Below are positions 5,632 to 6,071 of a stretch of DNA of 6,071 nt, piece after piece. Source of the DNA: Chloroflexota bacterium (GTDB lineage Bacteria; Chloroflexota; UBA5177; JANWHV01); contig JAICHN010000318.1 of the NCBI GenBank assembly GCA_025924845.1, positions 1 through 6,071 of the forward strand, given 5' to 3'. A model generated the notes under the pieces. The model did no database searches, was not told where the DNA came from, and saw only the letters and a program-made list of their open reading frames with translations. The translations under genes were made by a program, and so were the position numbers. The stretch's first letter is position 1, and every line of letters begins with the position of its first letter.

Positions 5632-6071
5632 ATGCGACATAGCTCAGGCGCGCTGTGGCGGCGCCTCGGCGCCGCCACAATGGTCATGGCCCTGGCTTTA
5701 CCGACCGTGGGCACGGTACACGCCGCGCACCAGAACGCCGGCGTTACCCTCAAACTCTGGAATGATAAGGCCACGTGGGCAACCTATTTCAATACCTTGG
5801 GGAAGGCATCGCTCAAGGCGGTGGGCGTCGGTTTTACCTCCGTGCCCTATGCCGATACCACCACCTACCAGGCAGCGGTACGTACCGCCGGCCGCACCTC
5901 TAAGGCACCTGATCTTTACACCTGGTGGTCCGGCTACCAGATGAAGGACACCGTGGATGCCGGTCTCGCGGCGGACGTCAGTTCACTGTGGAATCAGAAT
6001 AAGAGCGCCTACAGCCCCGGCCTACGCGCGCAATTTACCTTCAACGGCAAGACTTATGGTCTACCGCTCAA
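5632..6071 (+). CDS. Extracellular sugar-binding protein of a CUT1 ABC importer (3' partial)
   Basis: Captures a sugar or oligosaccharide outside the membrane and delivers it to an ABC permease pair. The frame runs off the right edge; 146 codons are visible of an expected 410-450. The ATG at 5632 has GGGAG 7 nt upstream. A Sec signal peptide is clear: Arg-containing n-region (to R11), hydrophobic core AATMVMALALPTVGTV, and a VHA|A cleavage site after about residue 31. There is no lipobox Cys, so it is not a lipoprotein by this signal. The mature part begins with VTLKLWNDKATWATYFNTLGKA, and continues with APDLYTWWSGYQMKDTVDAGLAADVSSLW and FNGKTYGLPL, a pattern typical of the family 1 solute-binding fold. 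It lies 174 nt after the regulator on the same strand and probably starts a second transporter operon, distinct from the permeases at the left edge. Substrate unknown. Confidence 0.9.
   Translation, partial: MRHSSGALWRRLGAATMVMALALPTVGTVHAAHQNAGVTLKLWNDKATWATYFNTLGKASLKAVGVGFTSVPYADTTTYQAAVRTAGRTSKAPDLYTWWSGYQMKDTVDAGLAADVSSLWNQNKSAYSPGLRAQFTFNGKTYGLPL
5654..5679 (+). repeat. Perfect 12-bp inverted repeat inside the signal-peptide codons
   Basis: TGTGGCGGCGCC (5654-5665) and GGCGCCGCCACA (5668-5679) are exact reverse complements separated by only TC. As RNA this gives a stem of about 11 bp, almost all G-C, with a 4-nt loop, covering codons 8-16 of the binding-protein gene and starting 22 nt after the first base of the ATG. 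No T-run follows, so it is not a classical terminator. It may influence translation initiation, elongation or mRNA stability near the start of the gene. Confidence 0.7.

Overview
This window is a sugar-uptake and sugar-metabolism locus from a GC-rich bacterium (GC a little above 60% by eye). It holds carbohydrate ABC importer genes of the CUT1 type, an NAD(P)-dependent sugar oxidoreductase, a long class I mannose-6-phosphate isomerase homologue and a GntR/HutC-type regulator. The isomerase form and the substrate-binding protein with no lipobox cysteine resemble gene sets I associate with Chloroflexota and some Firmicutes/Actinobacteria. That taxonomic guess is inference only; no rRNA or marker gene is present.

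Layout. (1) Positions 3-2723, plus strand: an operon-like run of a 5'-truncated MalF/UgpA-type permease, a complete MalG/UgpE-type permease (90-nt gap) and a Gfo/Idh/MocA oxidoreductase (33-nt gap). (2) 2724-2814: a short convergent intergenic region with a strong GC-rich dyad, the probable end of both converging transcripts. (3) 2815-4548, minus strand: a 577-residue protein with a type I phosphomannose isomerase core behind a long N-terminal domain that looks like a decayed P-loop kinase. (4) 4549-4695: a divergent control region with a near-consensus sigma-70 promoter (TTGACA, 17 nt, CATAAT) and AT-rich repeats around the -10 that look like an operator. (5) 4696-5457, plus strand: the GntR/UTRA regulator. 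(6) 5458-5631: a leader region. (7) 5632 to the right edge: the first 146 codons of an extracellular sugar-binding protein. A near-perfect 12-bp hairpin lies in its signal-peptide codons.

How the parts may work together (inference). The left permeases form the membrane pore of one importer, whose binding protein would lie to the left of the window. The right-hand binding protein probably begins a second importer. No ATPase gene is visible, so both may use a shared MsmX/UgpC-like ATPase encoded elsewhere. The UTRA regulator would sense a sugar or sugar phosphate and control its own gene, the divergent isomerase and perhaps the downstream binding protein. The oxidoreductase and isomerase would process the imported sugar or its phosphate. 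I found no RNA gene, CRISPR array, insertion sequence or defence system. The genes belong to recognisable families; the less ordinary points are the isomerase N-terminal domain and the dyads and repeats in the control regions.
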